From Punica granatum (Eukaryota > Streptophyta > Magnoliopsida > Myrtales > Lythraceae): a stretch of DNA of 64,000 nt. The number at the start of each line of letters is the position of its first letter. Position 1 is the stretch's first letter. Location of the stretch: the NCBI RefSeq assembly GCF_007655135.1, contig NC_045131.1:5146001-5210000 (forward strand), written 5' to 3'. The translations under genes and the position numbers were made by a program. Of this stretch, positions 1 to 15,960 are shown one piece after another. The notes under the pieces were generated by a model. It did not search any database, was not told where the DNA came from, and worked only from the letters and a program-made list of their open reading frames with translations.

Positions 1-501
1 GAGGTAGACTAGATACTAATGTAGCTTGAGCTCATTCTCTGATACGCACAGCTCTCATATTCTCTGCAATTCCGACCGAGTTTGATCTCGCGCTTGGTCC
101 AATAACCGGACACCAAGGACCAATTCTCATAATCGTTACCTAACATGATCTTTCTGCTCCACAACACGCAGTGGTCACCATTAGATTCACCTACTCAGTC
201 GTAATCTTTCGGAACAAGGACAACTTGTTCACGTTCTCTCCCCGTTTAGCACTGATTTCTTCTTTGACTCACTGATCTAACATAGTTTAGTTTTACTATG
301 TAAGCCTGACCTCCCAGCACATGCGGGCCCCACATGATTGGCATGGACGGCGCAGATTTGTACACCTCGGATAGGTTATTATTGGAAAAAAGAAAAAGGG
401 GGAAGTACCACCATATCAAAGCACAACAACCTCCGCCTCTGTTCTTCTCCTTCAGTATTCTCCTCTCCCACCTAACCCCCCCGACAAATTTTCCACCATG
501 G
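1..501. other. gene-free left edge and upstream region
   Basis: I see no convincing gene here. Short open frames on both strands overlap each other, have no recognisable domain and look like chance. The right part is the upstream region of the aminotransferase gene, with pyrimidine-rich tracts around 430-480. Confidence 0.6.
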
Positions 502-503
502 CG

Positions 504-512
504 CATATATAA
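504..512 (+). promoter_or_regulatory. probable TATA box of the aminotransferase gene
   Basis: CATATATAA lies about 90 bp upstream of the ATG at 602, which would put transcription start near 535-545 and leave a short 5' leader. This is inferred from motif and spacing only. Confidence 0.4.
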
Positions 513-601
513 CGTCTGTAAATACAAATGTTGAGGCATCGCTCTCGCAGTTTCTTCACCGGACCCAAGTCTTCCACCAACTGAGCCTACCTACCCCTCA
601 C

Positions 602-4833
<4,232 letters not shown>

Positions 4834-5836
4834 GTCCATGGAGACGATGTCAGTTTTAGCCTGTCTTTACTTGTCTGTGTATGATTATTTCCATGGAGAC
4901 TCTGTTCTGTTGTTGTACTTGCTTTTGTTGCAAATATATTTTTATGTTGTTTGAGTAAACTTCAGCTATGACATTTAACATCGATTGTTTTCCCATATTT
5001 TAATGAAGACATGAGGTGAATTCATCGATCATGAGAATTATCTTTTGGTTAAAGAAGAAAAGAATATTATTAATGCTTGATGTTTACGTACCATAAAGAC
5101 TACTTTCTTTTCTTTTTCCTTTTTTTTATTTGTTTTGTTTTAACGCGTATGAAGCATGAATGGTAAAGACCCATATTTGGCCACCTTTGACCCAGAGTTC
5201 TTTTATACATTATTAGCAAATTGTCACATGTCCTGCGAGCAGGCTACATAATTGATAAAGCCTAATCTGTAATTTTCTGATGGACTGTCGTGAGTAGTTT
5301 GAGACCTGCCCAGGGATATGCTATTGTCATCGATTAACTCGGACGTTCGACGGTTTGGGTTGTTGTCTTGGATGTTTAGCACACACCAAACCCATCTATA
5401 ACCATTCTCGTCACCCTAGAGTTTTAACTATGGAGCCAGTTGGTCCCCATTCAGCACTGATTCAATGTACGATTCAGTCGATTAAGCTACATAGCAACTG
5501 CCTCGGGAATATACCATGCAAGATGAGCTCATTCCTTGTGCTAGAAACTTTTACTACAATGAGCAATCTTCACTTGCAGGAAGCTAATTCCAGAAAAGCT
5601 CATACATATTTTTCCATCAACGGCCAATGTAATAAATAAGAGCCCCAGTGGCCTTCTTAATTAAATATTAAGCAGAGCTTCTTCAATGGTATGGCAGGTC
5701 CAATTCATGCCCTCTGCACATTGAGAAGAAGCCAACACAACCCCCCTTCAAATTTTCCCACTAGAAGGATTTGAGTTGCTTCATCTTAAAGACCAGCAAT
5801 CCCAGAAATTTTCTACAAGCTTGCCTAAACAGTTCC
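4834..5836. other. spacer between PAT and first B3 gene
   Basis: The first ~150 bp should be the PAT 3' UTR. The rest is AT-rich with no recognisable gene or repeat. The last ~150 bp probably contain promoter and leader of the B3 gene. Confidence 0.55.
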
Positions 5837-7498
5837 ATGGAAGAGACTGGGGGGAGCCACTTTGAGTCACCGACTCCTCATTTCTTCAAGATAATACATC
5901 CTTACTCACTTCGACTCGGGAAGATTGTAAGTTTGCTCCGTTCTCTGTTCTCTCACGTTTGGCTCAGTTCTGTTTCTCTTTTTTCTGATCTAGTCTTGGG
6001 ATTAATGCAATATATAAGGAGGAGGGGAATGAAAATTCTTAGTTGGATTACTTGTGTGTTCAAGTTTCTTATCTTCAAAACCTAAGTATGAAGTATTCCT
6101 TTTTTTTTTTTGGTTCTGGCTTGGAAAGGTTTCTGGATAATCCATCTTATTTACTGTACAGTAGATTAATGAATATTATGGTTCGGCGTAACTGGCTTTC
6201 CTTGTGATGGATGTATGCTTTTGTAGTTTCTTTTTTCTTGTTTGATTGATAGGTGCTTTTGTAGTTTCTTTGTTTGATCTGAGTAAGCCGATTTTATATA
6301 TCTTGTACAGTCCATTCCTAAGAGGTTTGTCAGGAAGTACGGGGACAATCTTCCGAATGCAGTGATTCTCAAGGTCCCAAACGGCGAGAGCTGGAAAGTT
6401 TGGTTGGAAAAGTGTGATGATGCCTTCTGGTTACAGAAAGGGTGGCCAGAGTTCATAGAACATTACTCTATCGAGGAACAATATCTCGTGAACTTCTGCT
6501 ATGTGAAGAAATCTGTTTTCCAAGTGGTAATATTTGACAAAAGCGCAACTGAGATAGAATACCCGCTGAAATCAGCCAATGTCAAAAGGGTTAAGCCCGT
6601 TCCTGAATCTCTTTCTTCGGAGATGGAGGAATCTGCTTATAAAACTTCACCCGGAACCTTGTCAGGTTATGAGGTGGAACAGGAGATTGAATGTGGTCAT
6701 GTTGAACCTGATGTCGAATCGTCCTCATCAGAGATGGAGGAGTCAACAGATAACTCAGTCAGTATCATGAGAGATCTTGAGCCTGCAATGGAAATTAGCT
6801 GCGACAGTGATGACCTGACTCCGAACTCTGGTCTCGAATCAAGACGTTCCAAGCTTGGGGAGAAGAAGCTGAAGCACCGGAAAACACTAAATCATTCATC
6901 GAAGCAGTTGAGAGGCATGAATCTCACTCCATACTTCATATGATTCTGCCGTTTCCCAGTCTGTTTGATTGAATTTAACTCTAGGACTTGAATAAATTCT
7001 TTGTAATGCAGGCAAAGCAATAAATGTTGCTCCGCCAGTTTCTCTGACTCGGAGAATTCTGAAGTTTGCCAAATCATCCGAAGCAGTGAATTTCAGGTCA
7101 GAGTATCCCTTCTTCCACGTTCTCATGACTGAATCGTATGTGAAGTCTGGAAGTGTGGTAAGTTTCCCCCAACAAAGGTTTGAGGTCTGTGTTTTGCAGT
7201 GTTACTATAATATCAAACCGTTCTAAGCCTCAATTTTTTATAGGCTATCTCAAAAGGATTCATCGTGAGGAATAATTTAGAGGAAGCGCCACAAAAAGTC
7301 ATGCTTCGACATTCTGACAGATTGTGGCCTGTGAGCATGAACTACTATAAGGCAAAAGCTCGTGGAGGCAGCTTATGCGGGGGATGGGCAGCATTTGTGA
7401 GGCAAAACCACATAAAGGTCGGAGATATCTGTATTTTCGAGCTCGTCAAGAAGAAAGGGGTCATCTTCAACGTGACTGTATTGAGATGCGGTGGTTAG
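5837..7498 (+). CDS. B3-domain (REM/VRN1-like) DNA-binding protein, copy 1
   Basis: Four exons (5837-5926, 6311-6914, 7012-7157, 7244-7498) join in frame to 364 residues. The product is a predicted nuclear DNA-binding protein of the plant REM subfamily, with two B3 domains. Domain 1 covers about residues 14-112 (HFFKII...SIPKRFVRKYGD...GWPEFIEHYSIEEQYLV...ATEIEYP). Domain 2 covers about residues 260-364 (EYPFFHVLMTESYV...LWPVSM...LCGGWAAFVRQNHIKVGD). An acidic Ser/Glu-rich linker joins them. ATG 5837 is the first methionine in the frame. The intron after exon 2 appears to use a GC donor (6915) with a normal AG acceptor; this is the junction that keeps phase 1 as in the two downstream paralogues. 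It is the most diverged member of the local cluster. VRN1 relatives bind DNA with little sequence specificity; the targets here are unknown. Confidence 0.85.
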
Positions 7499-8180
7499 TC
7501 GGTCACATTTGTTCCAGGAGTGATGAGACGGAAGACAGATGGTGATGGTGAAATTTGAAATCGTTGGCTAAAGTTGAAGAGAAGCCGCTTTGAAGATCAA
7601 AGAAAACTTGTGATGCCTACTTAATGCATTATCAGTTTAGTCGGTAGTTATGATCAATAAGCTCGATAATCTAAGTGTAAATCAATCACTCCTCAATTCA
7701 CATGCATATGATTTGTAAGAGGCTGTAATTATACAATGTCAGTCAAATTCAAAAGGACCCCTGTTCTCCTTTTGTCATCCAACATACCATGTTCGGTGTC
7801 CCCAACATCTGGACTAATTTGTCATCCCATGTATACTCTTAGGACCAGAAACATAAAGAAGCAAATTCTTCGGGAATTTCAGTCGTTGAACAACGGGAGC
7901 GGAGTATCTCCTCCCTCTCCGACATCGAGATTTTCCCGCCGGAGGAAAAAGCAAGTCTTCGAAAGAGAGAGGAAAAAAAAAAAAAAGGATGAACAGTACA
8001 GAATTCAGCTTTATGCAGCAAGAAACAGAGTCCAGCCATTGGTTCGGTGCTGACTGTCCTTATGTATGTGATTTATGTATGTACGTACGCTGTCCTGAAA
8101 CCGAGTCCTCCAGTATTCTGAAACCGACCACAAGAACAGTCCTCCAGATGAGTATTGGCTCCATCCCCTACCCATCACCA
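7499..8180. other. spacer between B3 copies 1 and 2
   Basis: No gene is recognised. From about 7960 the sequence (A-rich tract, then GGATGAACAGTACAG) resembles the stretch at about 12810-12860 upstream of B3 copy 3, so the duplicated unit includes the promoter or leader. An ATG at 7989 is in frame with copy 2. Confidence 0.55.
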
Positions 8181-10133
8181 ATGGCTTCTGCCCACACCCA
8201 CAGAGGAAGAAGAGCTGTGAAGCTCCAGGACGGATTCTTCAAGTCGCCAACTCCCCGGTTCTTCAAAGTCATGGTCAGAGAGTTGCTCCATCGTGGAAGA
8301 ATCGTAAGTTCTATTCCTCTCTTTGCAGCTGCCCTCTGCCTGCTCCATGTCATTCTCCGGCCATTTGAGGAACGTCTGTTGCTCTGATTCTTAGAAATCT
8401 TATTTCTGCATTTGCACAGAGTATGAATGTGTGTCTCTTTGAGTTGCTCTCCAGTTTGCTCGTTAGTAACTCGGTTTTTGATTTCTATACAGATGATTCC
8501 CCGAAAGTTTATCTGGAAATACGGGGATGTTCTCTCGGAGCTGGTGCTGCTCAGGGACCCCAGTGGGGAGTCCTTTGAAGTGCAAGTGGAAGAGGCTGAA
8601 GGCAAAGTTTGGCTCGGGAAAGGCTGGAGAGAGTTCGAAGAGCATTACCCTATCGAGGAGGGGTCATTCCTCGTGTTTGAATTGGAGGGCAACAACCTCT
8701 TCCATGTGCTGATATTGGGCATGTGTGCCACAGAGATTGACTACCCCACTGTCAACCGCAGTCAAGACCCACAGCTGGAGCCAAGCGATGAATATCTTCC
8801 ATCTGAGACAGAGGAAACCAGTGATGATGATTCTCCAGTGAAGAGCACAGATGCTTCCAATTCCGAGCCTGAACAGAAGAGAAGTCGATGTGGGCAACCG
8901 TTTCAACATTCGAAGCCCTCTAAACTTCCAACGGAAGACAGTGATGATTCTTCTACATATTCACCAAGTGTGCAATCAGAATCGGAATCGGAATCTGAAC
9001 GTTTAGGATCTACAAAAAGGAGCACCACAAGGTTAAGGAAAGAGGCGAAGCAAGGCCCTTCATCGCATTTGGCAGCCGGTATAGTTTCATGGTCCATCCA
9101 ATTCCTGCCTTTTCATTCTCGTCCCGAATTATCCCTGAAGAGGGGGAAAAACTTTTTCCAACAGGCGGTTCAGGGATTAAGAAGAGGACTATTGGGCTAC
9201 AGAAACGGGTGAAACTCGGCCATTCATCGCGACGAGCAGCTGGTATGAATTTTCATAGACCATTCATTTCCTGCTTTTTCGTTCTCGTCCCGAATTCTCT
9301 ACAATGTAGAAACTTTTTTCCAAAAGATGGATCGTAACATAACTCAGTTTATTTCTGTTATGTCGTGCTTGATGGTTGTAAAAAACTGCCATTTACATTT
9401 GTTTCAACGAATCAGAGTAGTTTATTTGCTTCCATCGTTTAATTTCACGAAGCAAAATTTCAGCATATGTTTTCATATCTTTTCTGTATGATTTTTAGGT
9501 TGCAGGCGTCCATATGTCAATCTGCCTTTACCTCCGAGCTCTCACAAAGCACTCGAGGCGGCTAAAAGGTTTCAAACCAAGTTTCCTGCATTTTGTATTC
9601 AACTGCGACCAACCTACACGAGGAGCGGAGGCGTGGTATAATTTCCAGCCCTTTATATCAACTTGCACTTTCAAAAGTAATGAAAAACAAAGAATCAGAA
9701 GCTCGTCTTTCGAACAAGGTTTTAGTTCAACAAATATCATGTAGTATCTTTGTAGAGGTTTTAGTGTTATGTTACTGTTTTATTGCTTCGGACAATAAAG
9801 CTCGACAATGGATCTTGCTAAATAGGATAAACTAGACCAGCTTGTTACGAATCCTGATTGTGATAATGTTTTCAGAGCATATGTTCCTCGTTCATGAAGA
9901 GGAACAATTTCAAGCCGACGAAGGGTCCTGTGTATCTGAATCTGAAACATAGGGGACGGTCATGGCGTGTGAAGATGTTTTGCTACACAAAGGAACACCG
10001 AGGGAAGCTCTGTGGTGGTTGGGGCGCGTTCATAGAAGAAAACTCTCTGCAAAATGGAGATGTCTGCGTATTTGAGCTTGTTGAGACGAACATATTCAGA
10101 GTTCATTTCTTCAGGTGTTCGACTTATGCTTAG
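8181..10133 (+). CDS. B3-domain (REM/VRN1-like) DNA-binding protein, copy 2
   Basis: Five exons (8181-8303, 8493-9078, 9165-9242, 9499-9635, 9876-10133) give 393 residues. Domain 1 spans about residues 22-125 (RFFKVMVRELL...MIPRKFIWKYGD...GKGWREFEEHYPIEEGSFLVFEL). Domain 2 spans about residues 275-393 (CIQLRPTYTRSGGV...SWRVKMFCYTKEHRGKLCGGW...NGDVCVFELVE). Between them is an acidic Ser/Glu linker with a basic patch. Exon 3 (78 bp, phase 1-1) has no counterpart in copy 3. It looks like a tandem duplicate of the 3' end of exon 2, so inclusion or skipping would not shift the frame. The acceptor of exon 4 is taken as AG 9497-9498; the later AG at 9505 would break the B3 frame. The frame is open upstream to an ATG at 7989. 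The start at 8181 was chosen because it matches copy 3 (MASxxxRRxAVKLQ). Confidence 0.85.
9000..9330 (+). repeat. tandem duplication of an exon end plus following intron in B3 copy 2
   Basis: Two adjacent units of about 164 bp share the exon end (TCATCGCxxxxGCAGC), the donor region and the following intron text (CGTCCCGAATT and the AAACTTTTTCCAA stretch). The first donor is at 9079 and the second at 9243. The second unit became exon 3. Confidence 0.7.
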
Positions 10134-11659
10134 ACTTTGCACATGGGCTTGAAGACTGAGTTCAGCATGCTGTTTTTCTATTTCGATGCCAGACTTGCAG
10201 TTTCAATAGGTGGTCTTTTACCATCTCTTTTATAAGTTGTGCCTAGGATATTTTTCGTACTGTTTCAAGGATGATTAATCTCTGCAGAATGATGATGTTT
10301 AGGCGTTGAAGATTTCCCTCTTTAATATCGAATAGCAACCCCGTAGATTCTTAGTATGCTGAGGTAATTGTCATTAGTTTGTTCTGATATCCCCATTCCC
10401 TGCTGCTTGTGCCAGTCGGAACTAGAAAAACCTGATCTATAGCACCCGAAATTCCATTCTTGATCGTGTCAAATCTATGTCATGGATCCATTAAACGATC
10501 TCTAATCTGTCTATAGTTCGGGTTGAACTTCATGGAAACCCCATGTGATTTTTTACTTGTGCAGATGCTCTTGCCTACGAGAAGAAGGTACTTCTTGTAG
10601 CAAACAGGGCACATGGTTTGTGGACCCCAATATCAATACGAGCGTTTTAAATGACCCTACTCCGATATCATTATGTGCATGAGTTTAGGGGCGATGCGAG
10701 TATGGTGTCTTATTTAAAAGAAACAATTGTTCTGCAAAAACATATCAATAAAATAAATGTGAGAATAATTCTCTTACCAACATCATCGAAAAACAGATAA
10801 ATCGCATGAATCCAGTAGATCTTCTAGTAGTATAAACTCAAGTCTTCCATCGCAAGGGGGCTTTAACATCCTGCTATCGCCAGAGCTTCTATCGAGACCG
10901 ACATTGCCTGAGCTACGAGTGTTTCTTTGCAGGACGAGCACAAGGCACTCGGGAGATTATAAGGCTTCAAATTTCAAAGGGTTCGAGTGATCTTTCGTGA
11001 TCAATCGCTTAAAACGACTTCTTGTAGCTGTTAATTAACTTATGTGCGTATATGTACGGACGGTTTGATCTCATGAAAAAGGAAGAAGCAAATTGGCCTT
11101 GTTATCAAAGACGAGAGATGAAATAAGAAGAAACATTCTCGTGAATCATCAGTTGACCGGTCAAAAGTAAAATGATTTCTTCCCATTTTTGTTTACATAA
11201 ATATGCATATATTTGTCAGGCGTGAAGATTTCAATACGGTTTACTTCAAAGATTTGTATATACTTCAGTAAAACATAAGATATTTCAGATCGACCGACCA
11301 AAACGTTAAGCTTCATTTGAAATCGTCGGCGATCTAAGCCTTAAGAGAAAAAAAAAGGGGTAATAAGCAAGAGCTGCAATGCTCTTCTCAGCCTTCTAAA
11401 GCGGTAAAATTCGATCCACCTGCTAAGGTTAACCATGGAGCTCTGGCAATTTCACGGACTCTACACTCTACAGTCTTAAGCCAAATTTGGAATATCCCGA
11501 ACCTGATGAGAAGCCGCTTCGGACGTCGAAGAGAATAAATTTGAGCTATTCATCCCAGGAACTGGGAGGGTCGCTGCTTAGTATTCGGGCAAAATTGTTT
11601 AACTAATTATCCGAACGGAAGGATGTGCCACTGCTGTGAAGATTAATACGGATAATCCA
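10134..11659. other. duplicated downstream flank of B3 copy 2
   Basis: Large parts, especially 10260-10580 and 10800-10980, align by eye with 15360-15650 and 15930-16340 downstream of B3 copy 3. This shows that the duplication unit ran well past the B3 gene. No intact gene remains here. Confidence 0.6.
10858..10898 (-). pseudogene. relic of the MSVSIEALAMAG-type gene
   Basis: On the minus strand the sequence reads MSVSIEALAIAGC and then stops. It matches the first 12 residues of the protein at 15961-16284 with one change, and the flanks match too. The rest of the frame is lost, so this is the decayed partner in the duplicated unit. Confidence 0.65.
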
Positions 11660-12095
11660 TCTCACTTGAATCACCAAAGCTGCCAATGGATTCCGAATGA
11701 CACACCCTTTTTTCGAGTTTGGATATATCCATCTCACTCGAGTCGTCCAGTTGATGAATTTCCCAAACTTCTCTTAACTAAACACCTAGATCGGGCAGAT
11801 ATTATTGTTCCAGAATACTGATATAGGATAAAAACTATTTTTCTTTTCTATAGAAATACGACTGATAAGAATAGTTTCCACAGACTATACTGGAAAATTT
11901 CATAAAGATGGATTCGGTGCAGAAGAGGGTATGTTATACTTAGAAGCTGAGTATTGTGAATGAATCTTGGCCCGCGAAGTTATACGATTATGATAATCAG
12001 GAAACTGCAAAGAGGCTCTCGTCTTAGCGAGGGAGATGTCTTCGAGCTAATATCAAGGAAGGGCCTCGTGTTCGATGTTACGATTTTCAAGCGTG
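11660..12095 (+). pseudogene. decayed B3-domain gene relic
   Basis: Three fragments in different frames follow the order of the second B3 domain: TPFFRVWIYPSHSSRPV with EFPKLLL (about 11700-11780), ESWPAKLYDYDNQ (from 11962), then LSEGDVFELISRKGLVFDVTIF (about 12024-12090). The order matches PFFHV, WPV(K/S)M and GD(I/V)C(I/V)FEL in the intact neighbours. In-frame stops and frame breaks separate them. The text at 11500-11570 also recalls the linker end of copy 1. Confidence 0.65.
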
Positions 12096-12140
12096 AGTCT
12101 AGACTATATAAAGGAGAAAAATGTTTGAGCATTTTGCAGT

Positions 12141-13135
12141 ACAGATTAATAGCAAAGGGTTGATTGATCACTAAAACTAAAAGACGAGCTGTTTTTGCAG
12201 TACGTCATTTACGTTCCATAATATCCCAAAGTGAATTCTCGAGGGTAAACTAAACTCTCACGTTGCGTTTGATTTTATAATAGGATTTTAAAATTAGATT
12301 TTGATTTTGATTTTGAGTGGTATAAATGGGATCCACCCTTCGACTTTGTATGAGTTATGTTGTTTTGTTGTGGGAAAAAGTGATATAAATGGGATTCACT
12401 CTTTGATTTTGTATGAGTTATTTTGTTTTGTAGTGGGTAGAATTAAGTTAGAATTGTGATTCTAAAATAGAATCGCGAAACCAAACAGGCCCGTACCCCA
12501 AAAAAACAAAACTCTTTGTTTCCAAGGTATGACAAATTATCGTGGTCGTGCCGGACAAGTCAAATTAAACAAGGAGCTGGTTACGTTAATTATGATAACT
12601 AAAGCGATAATCAATTATTTATCAGTTCACGTCATTTACGAGCGTTTGCATACTTTATTATTTCAATCAATTTCAAATATTATTTAATTATTAAGGGCCA
12701 CGTTTTGGACTAATTTCTCATTCCGGGTTTAGTAATGGGGGCAAAAGTTTAAATTGCAAATTCCTTGGGGGTTGAATAACAGCTCTGGGAGGAGAAAGCT
12801 TCAGAGAGAGAGAGCAGATGAATAGTACAGTTTCATTTATGCAGCCGCAGCAACAACCTTCACAGTCACGCCATGGCAGCGAGTCCTCCGCCCTCTCTTC
12901 TTTGCCATGCCCTTGGTGTTGACTGTACTGTGTCTGTGTGTACTCTGTCCTCTTCTGAAACCGTCCATAAAGAAGAACAGAGTTGGCTTCAACCCATCAG
13001 TATACTCCATTCCATCAATATATTCTCGGAGTACGGACAAGAAGAAGGGAACCCCATTTGCAGAGTGGGCTGACAGGAAGTAGAAAGCTCCCTCTTTTCC
13101 TTTGAAATTTGAAAACCTGCGAGTTGATTGCATCC
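12141..13135. other. spacer before B3 copy 3
   Basis: It holds a degraded MITE-like element (next entry) and, from about 12790, a promoter/leader region similar to that of copy 2 (GA-rich tract, then GATGAATAGTACAG). No gene is recognised. Confidence 0.5.
12262..12494. mobile_element. degraded MITE-like element
   Basis: The left end GCGTTTGATTTTATAATAGG and the right end, whose complement reads GGGCCTGTTTGGTTT, are imperfect inverted ends typical of common plant hAT-type MITEs. Inside, a segment with ATAAATGGGATYCAC is repeated about 65 bp apart. No clear target duplication is visible, so the class is uncertain. Confidence 0.4.
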
Positions 13136-15081
13136 ATGCCAATGGCTTCCAAGCGCAGACGAGGAGCCGTGAAGCTTCAGCATGGATCCTTCCGGTCGGC
13201 GATCCCTCGGTTTTTCAAGGTCATGGTGGGCGAGTCGCTCGATCGCAGTAGAATCGTAAGTTCAGTCCTCTCTTTCTTCGTGATGCCCTCTGCCTTCTCG
13301 ATGTTATTCCTCATCCCTTCGCCGAAACGCTCATTGCTCTGATAACTGTGTCTTAGATAAATATTTCACTCTTTTAAGTTTCTGCCTGTTTATGCTCATT
13401 TGCTGGGTGGTAAGTTTGGTTTTGGTCCCTTTTCAGGAGATTCCGCCAAAGTTTATCAGAAAATACGGGGATCGTCTCCCGCATTTGGTGCTGCTCAAGG
13501 CCCAGAATGGCGAGTCCTTCCGAGTGAAAGTGGAAGAGGCTGAAGGGAAAGTTTGGCTCGGGAGAGGCTGGAGAAAGTTCGAAAGCCACTATGCTATAAT
13601 GGAGGGATCATTTCTCGTGTTTCAACTGGAACGCAGCGATGTCCTCCGTGTGCTGATATTCGACTCGAGTGCCACAGAGATTGCTTACCCCCCTGCAAAC
13701 CGTAGTCACAACCAACGGCCGATGCTGAACAATGAGGCAGAGGAATCTGGAGATGATGATGATGATGCTTTACTGGAGGGCAGAGATGCATCTGAGCCTG
13801 CGCAGAAGAGAAGCCGACGTAGTCGACGGTTTCAACGTTCAATGCCTACTAAACAACTCCCGATCGAAGACAGTGATGATTCTTCTACATATTTGCCGAG
13901 TGAGCAATCTGCAGAATCAGAATCTGAAACTGAAAGTTCAGAACTTGAATATAGGAGGACTACAAGTAGATGGAAACGGGCGACGCTGGGCCAGTCATTG
14001 CGAGGGGTAACTGGTGTGAATTTTCATTATCCATCCGTCTCCTGCTTTTTCCAATTCTCATTCCGAATTGTCTATCAGAAGCACAAAACCTTTTCCCGAT
14101 AGACGGGTTATAACATAACTTGGTTTATTTCTGATCTCTCTGTTTGATCATGGTGGTCAACAGCGAAGTTCTTGTGAAAAAAAAAAAAGGGCCGATTTAC
14201 ATTTGTTCTGTGAATCAAAATAGTTTATATGCTTCCATCTTTTATACGTAAATCTCAGGAAATAAAACTTTAGCATATGGTTTCAAATCTTTTCTGTATG
14301 ACGCAGGTCCGAGGCCTCGAATTGTGGAGAAGCCTCTACCTCCGAGTTCTCACAAAGCGCTCGAGGTAGCAAAGAGGTTCCAACCTAAGTGTCCTGGATT
14401 TCTAGTCCGGCTGCGAGCATCGTACGTGAGGAGCGGAGGCATAGTATGATTTCCAGCTCTTTTACGTTATATCGTACTTTTAAAATTAAAGAAAACCCAA
14501 AATATCTCAAGCTCATCTTTTTTACGAGGTTAACTGATACCTCGTGGTGTTTCTTTAGAGGTTTCAGTGATATGGTACTATTTTATTTCTTCGCACGACA
14601 AAGCTCAACAAAGGATCCAGCTAAAAATCTAGTCCTTTTCCTTTCCCAATAAATCGGCTTTGCTCTTTATATTACTAAAAACCGATCATCGAAACTCTAA
14701 TACAACCCCGTCACATCCGAGCTCGAAGACACCTCACCCAGAAAGCTACTCAAGTAAATTTTGTTTTAATAGTAAAAGAATTATTTCTACTCACTTGTTG
14801 CAAATTCCTGATTGTGATGATTTGTTCAGAGCATAAATTCCAAATTCATGAAGGAGAACAACTGCAGAACCGGGGAGGGTCTTGTGTATTTGATGCATAG
14901 GGAACAGCCGTGGCCCGTGAAGATGTTTTGCTATACAGAGGAACACCGAGGCAAGTTCTGTGCTGGTTGGCTTAAGTTCCTAAAGGAGAATCATCTTCGC
15001 AATGGAGATGTCTGTGTTTTCGAGCTCGTCAAGAAGAATGTCTTTGAAGTTCACTTCTTCAGGTGTTCAGCTTATTCTTAG
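13136..15081 (+). CDS. B3-domain (REM/VRN1-like) DNA-binding protein, copy 3
   Basis: Four exons (13136-13255, 13437-14013, 14307-14443, 14830-15081) give 361 residues. The layout matches copy 2 without its extra exon. Domain 1 spans about residues 23-127 (RFFKVMVGESLDRSRI, EIPPKFIRKYGD, GRGWRKFESHYAIMEGSFLVFQLE). Domain 2 spans about residues 240-361 (FLVRLRASYVRSGGI, PWPVKMFCYTEEHRGKFCAGW, NGDVCVFELVKKNVFEVHFFRC). The linker is acidic, with an Asp run and repeated Glu-Ser. ATG 13136 is the first methionine in the frame; a second at 13142 aligns with the start of copy 2. Identity with copy 2 is high in exons and visible in introns and flanks, which points to a fairly recent tandem duplication. 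A nuclear DNA-binding role is predicted from the family. Confidence 0.86.
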
Positions 15082-15960
15082 TCTGATCGATTTGAGCTTG
15101 ATGACTCGGTTGAGGTCTGTAGTTTGTCTCTTTCGATATCGGTATTGCAGTTGCTTAGGTAGTCTATTACGAACTCCATTATCAGTTTACTCTAGTATGT
15201 CATTTGTTCTGTGTCGGGATGATTCCTTTCATGCTTCAGTTACGAACTCCTTTATCAGTAACTCTAGTATGTCTTTTGTTCTATGTCGGGGATGATTCCT
15301 TTCATGCTTCAGTTACGAACTCCTTTATCATTTAACTCTAGTATGTCTTTTGTTCTGCGTCGGGGATCATTCATTAAATTGCTTCTATAGAATGACGACA
15401 TTTCGGTGTTGAAGATTTTCCTCGTTAATTTTGAATAGCAATCCGTAGATTGTTAATCTGTTGAAGAAATTGTTCTTGTTCGGATCTGTTATCTCGGCTG
15501 CTGGTGTTGATCAGAACTAGATAAACTGGATCTAGCACCTGAAATTCCACGGTCGGTCGATATTGTTCCATGAGGCGATCACTAATTTGACTACAGTTTG
15601 GGTAGAAATTCATGGAAACTTGAAACGACTTTTTTCTAGTGTAGATATGCACCAGGAAGCCCGGATTTTTCTCGTCTATCCTTTCACCACTGCCTTCGCT
15701 ACGACATTGATTGGTCACATCAATAATCGACTCCGATATCTTTTATGTGCATTTCAGCTGATTATCATTATGTGCTTTAGGTGCGAGTATTGTATATTGT
15801 ACAAGAGGAACAAGTGCTGTTCAATAATAGATCAATAAGATGAATGCAAGAATGAATCTCTGATCAACATCATCGCGGAAAAAAAAAAAAGAAGGATAAT
15901 TAACATGAATCCTTTAAGCCTGTAATCATATATGCTCCACTCTTCGGTCGCACGAGAGCT
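15082..15960. other. 3' flank of B3 copy 3
   Basis: It holds the 73-bp tandem repeat and sequence paralogous to 10260-10580. Open frames here lack any domain and look like chance. Confidence 0.55.
15168..15385 (+). repeat. three-copy tandem repeat, period about 73 bp
   Basis: Units start at 15168, 15241 and 15314, each opening TACGAACTCC and containing CTCTAGTATGTC and TGTTCTxxGTCGGG. The third unit decays after about 60 bp. It lies just downstream of B3 copy 3. The corresponding flank of copy 2 does not show the repeat. Confidence 0.8.

Noticed and set aside
246..539. Minus-strand 97-codon frame upstream of PAT
   Set aside because: No domain, overlaps the PAT promoter region, and composition looks like chance translation of pyrimidine-rich DNA.
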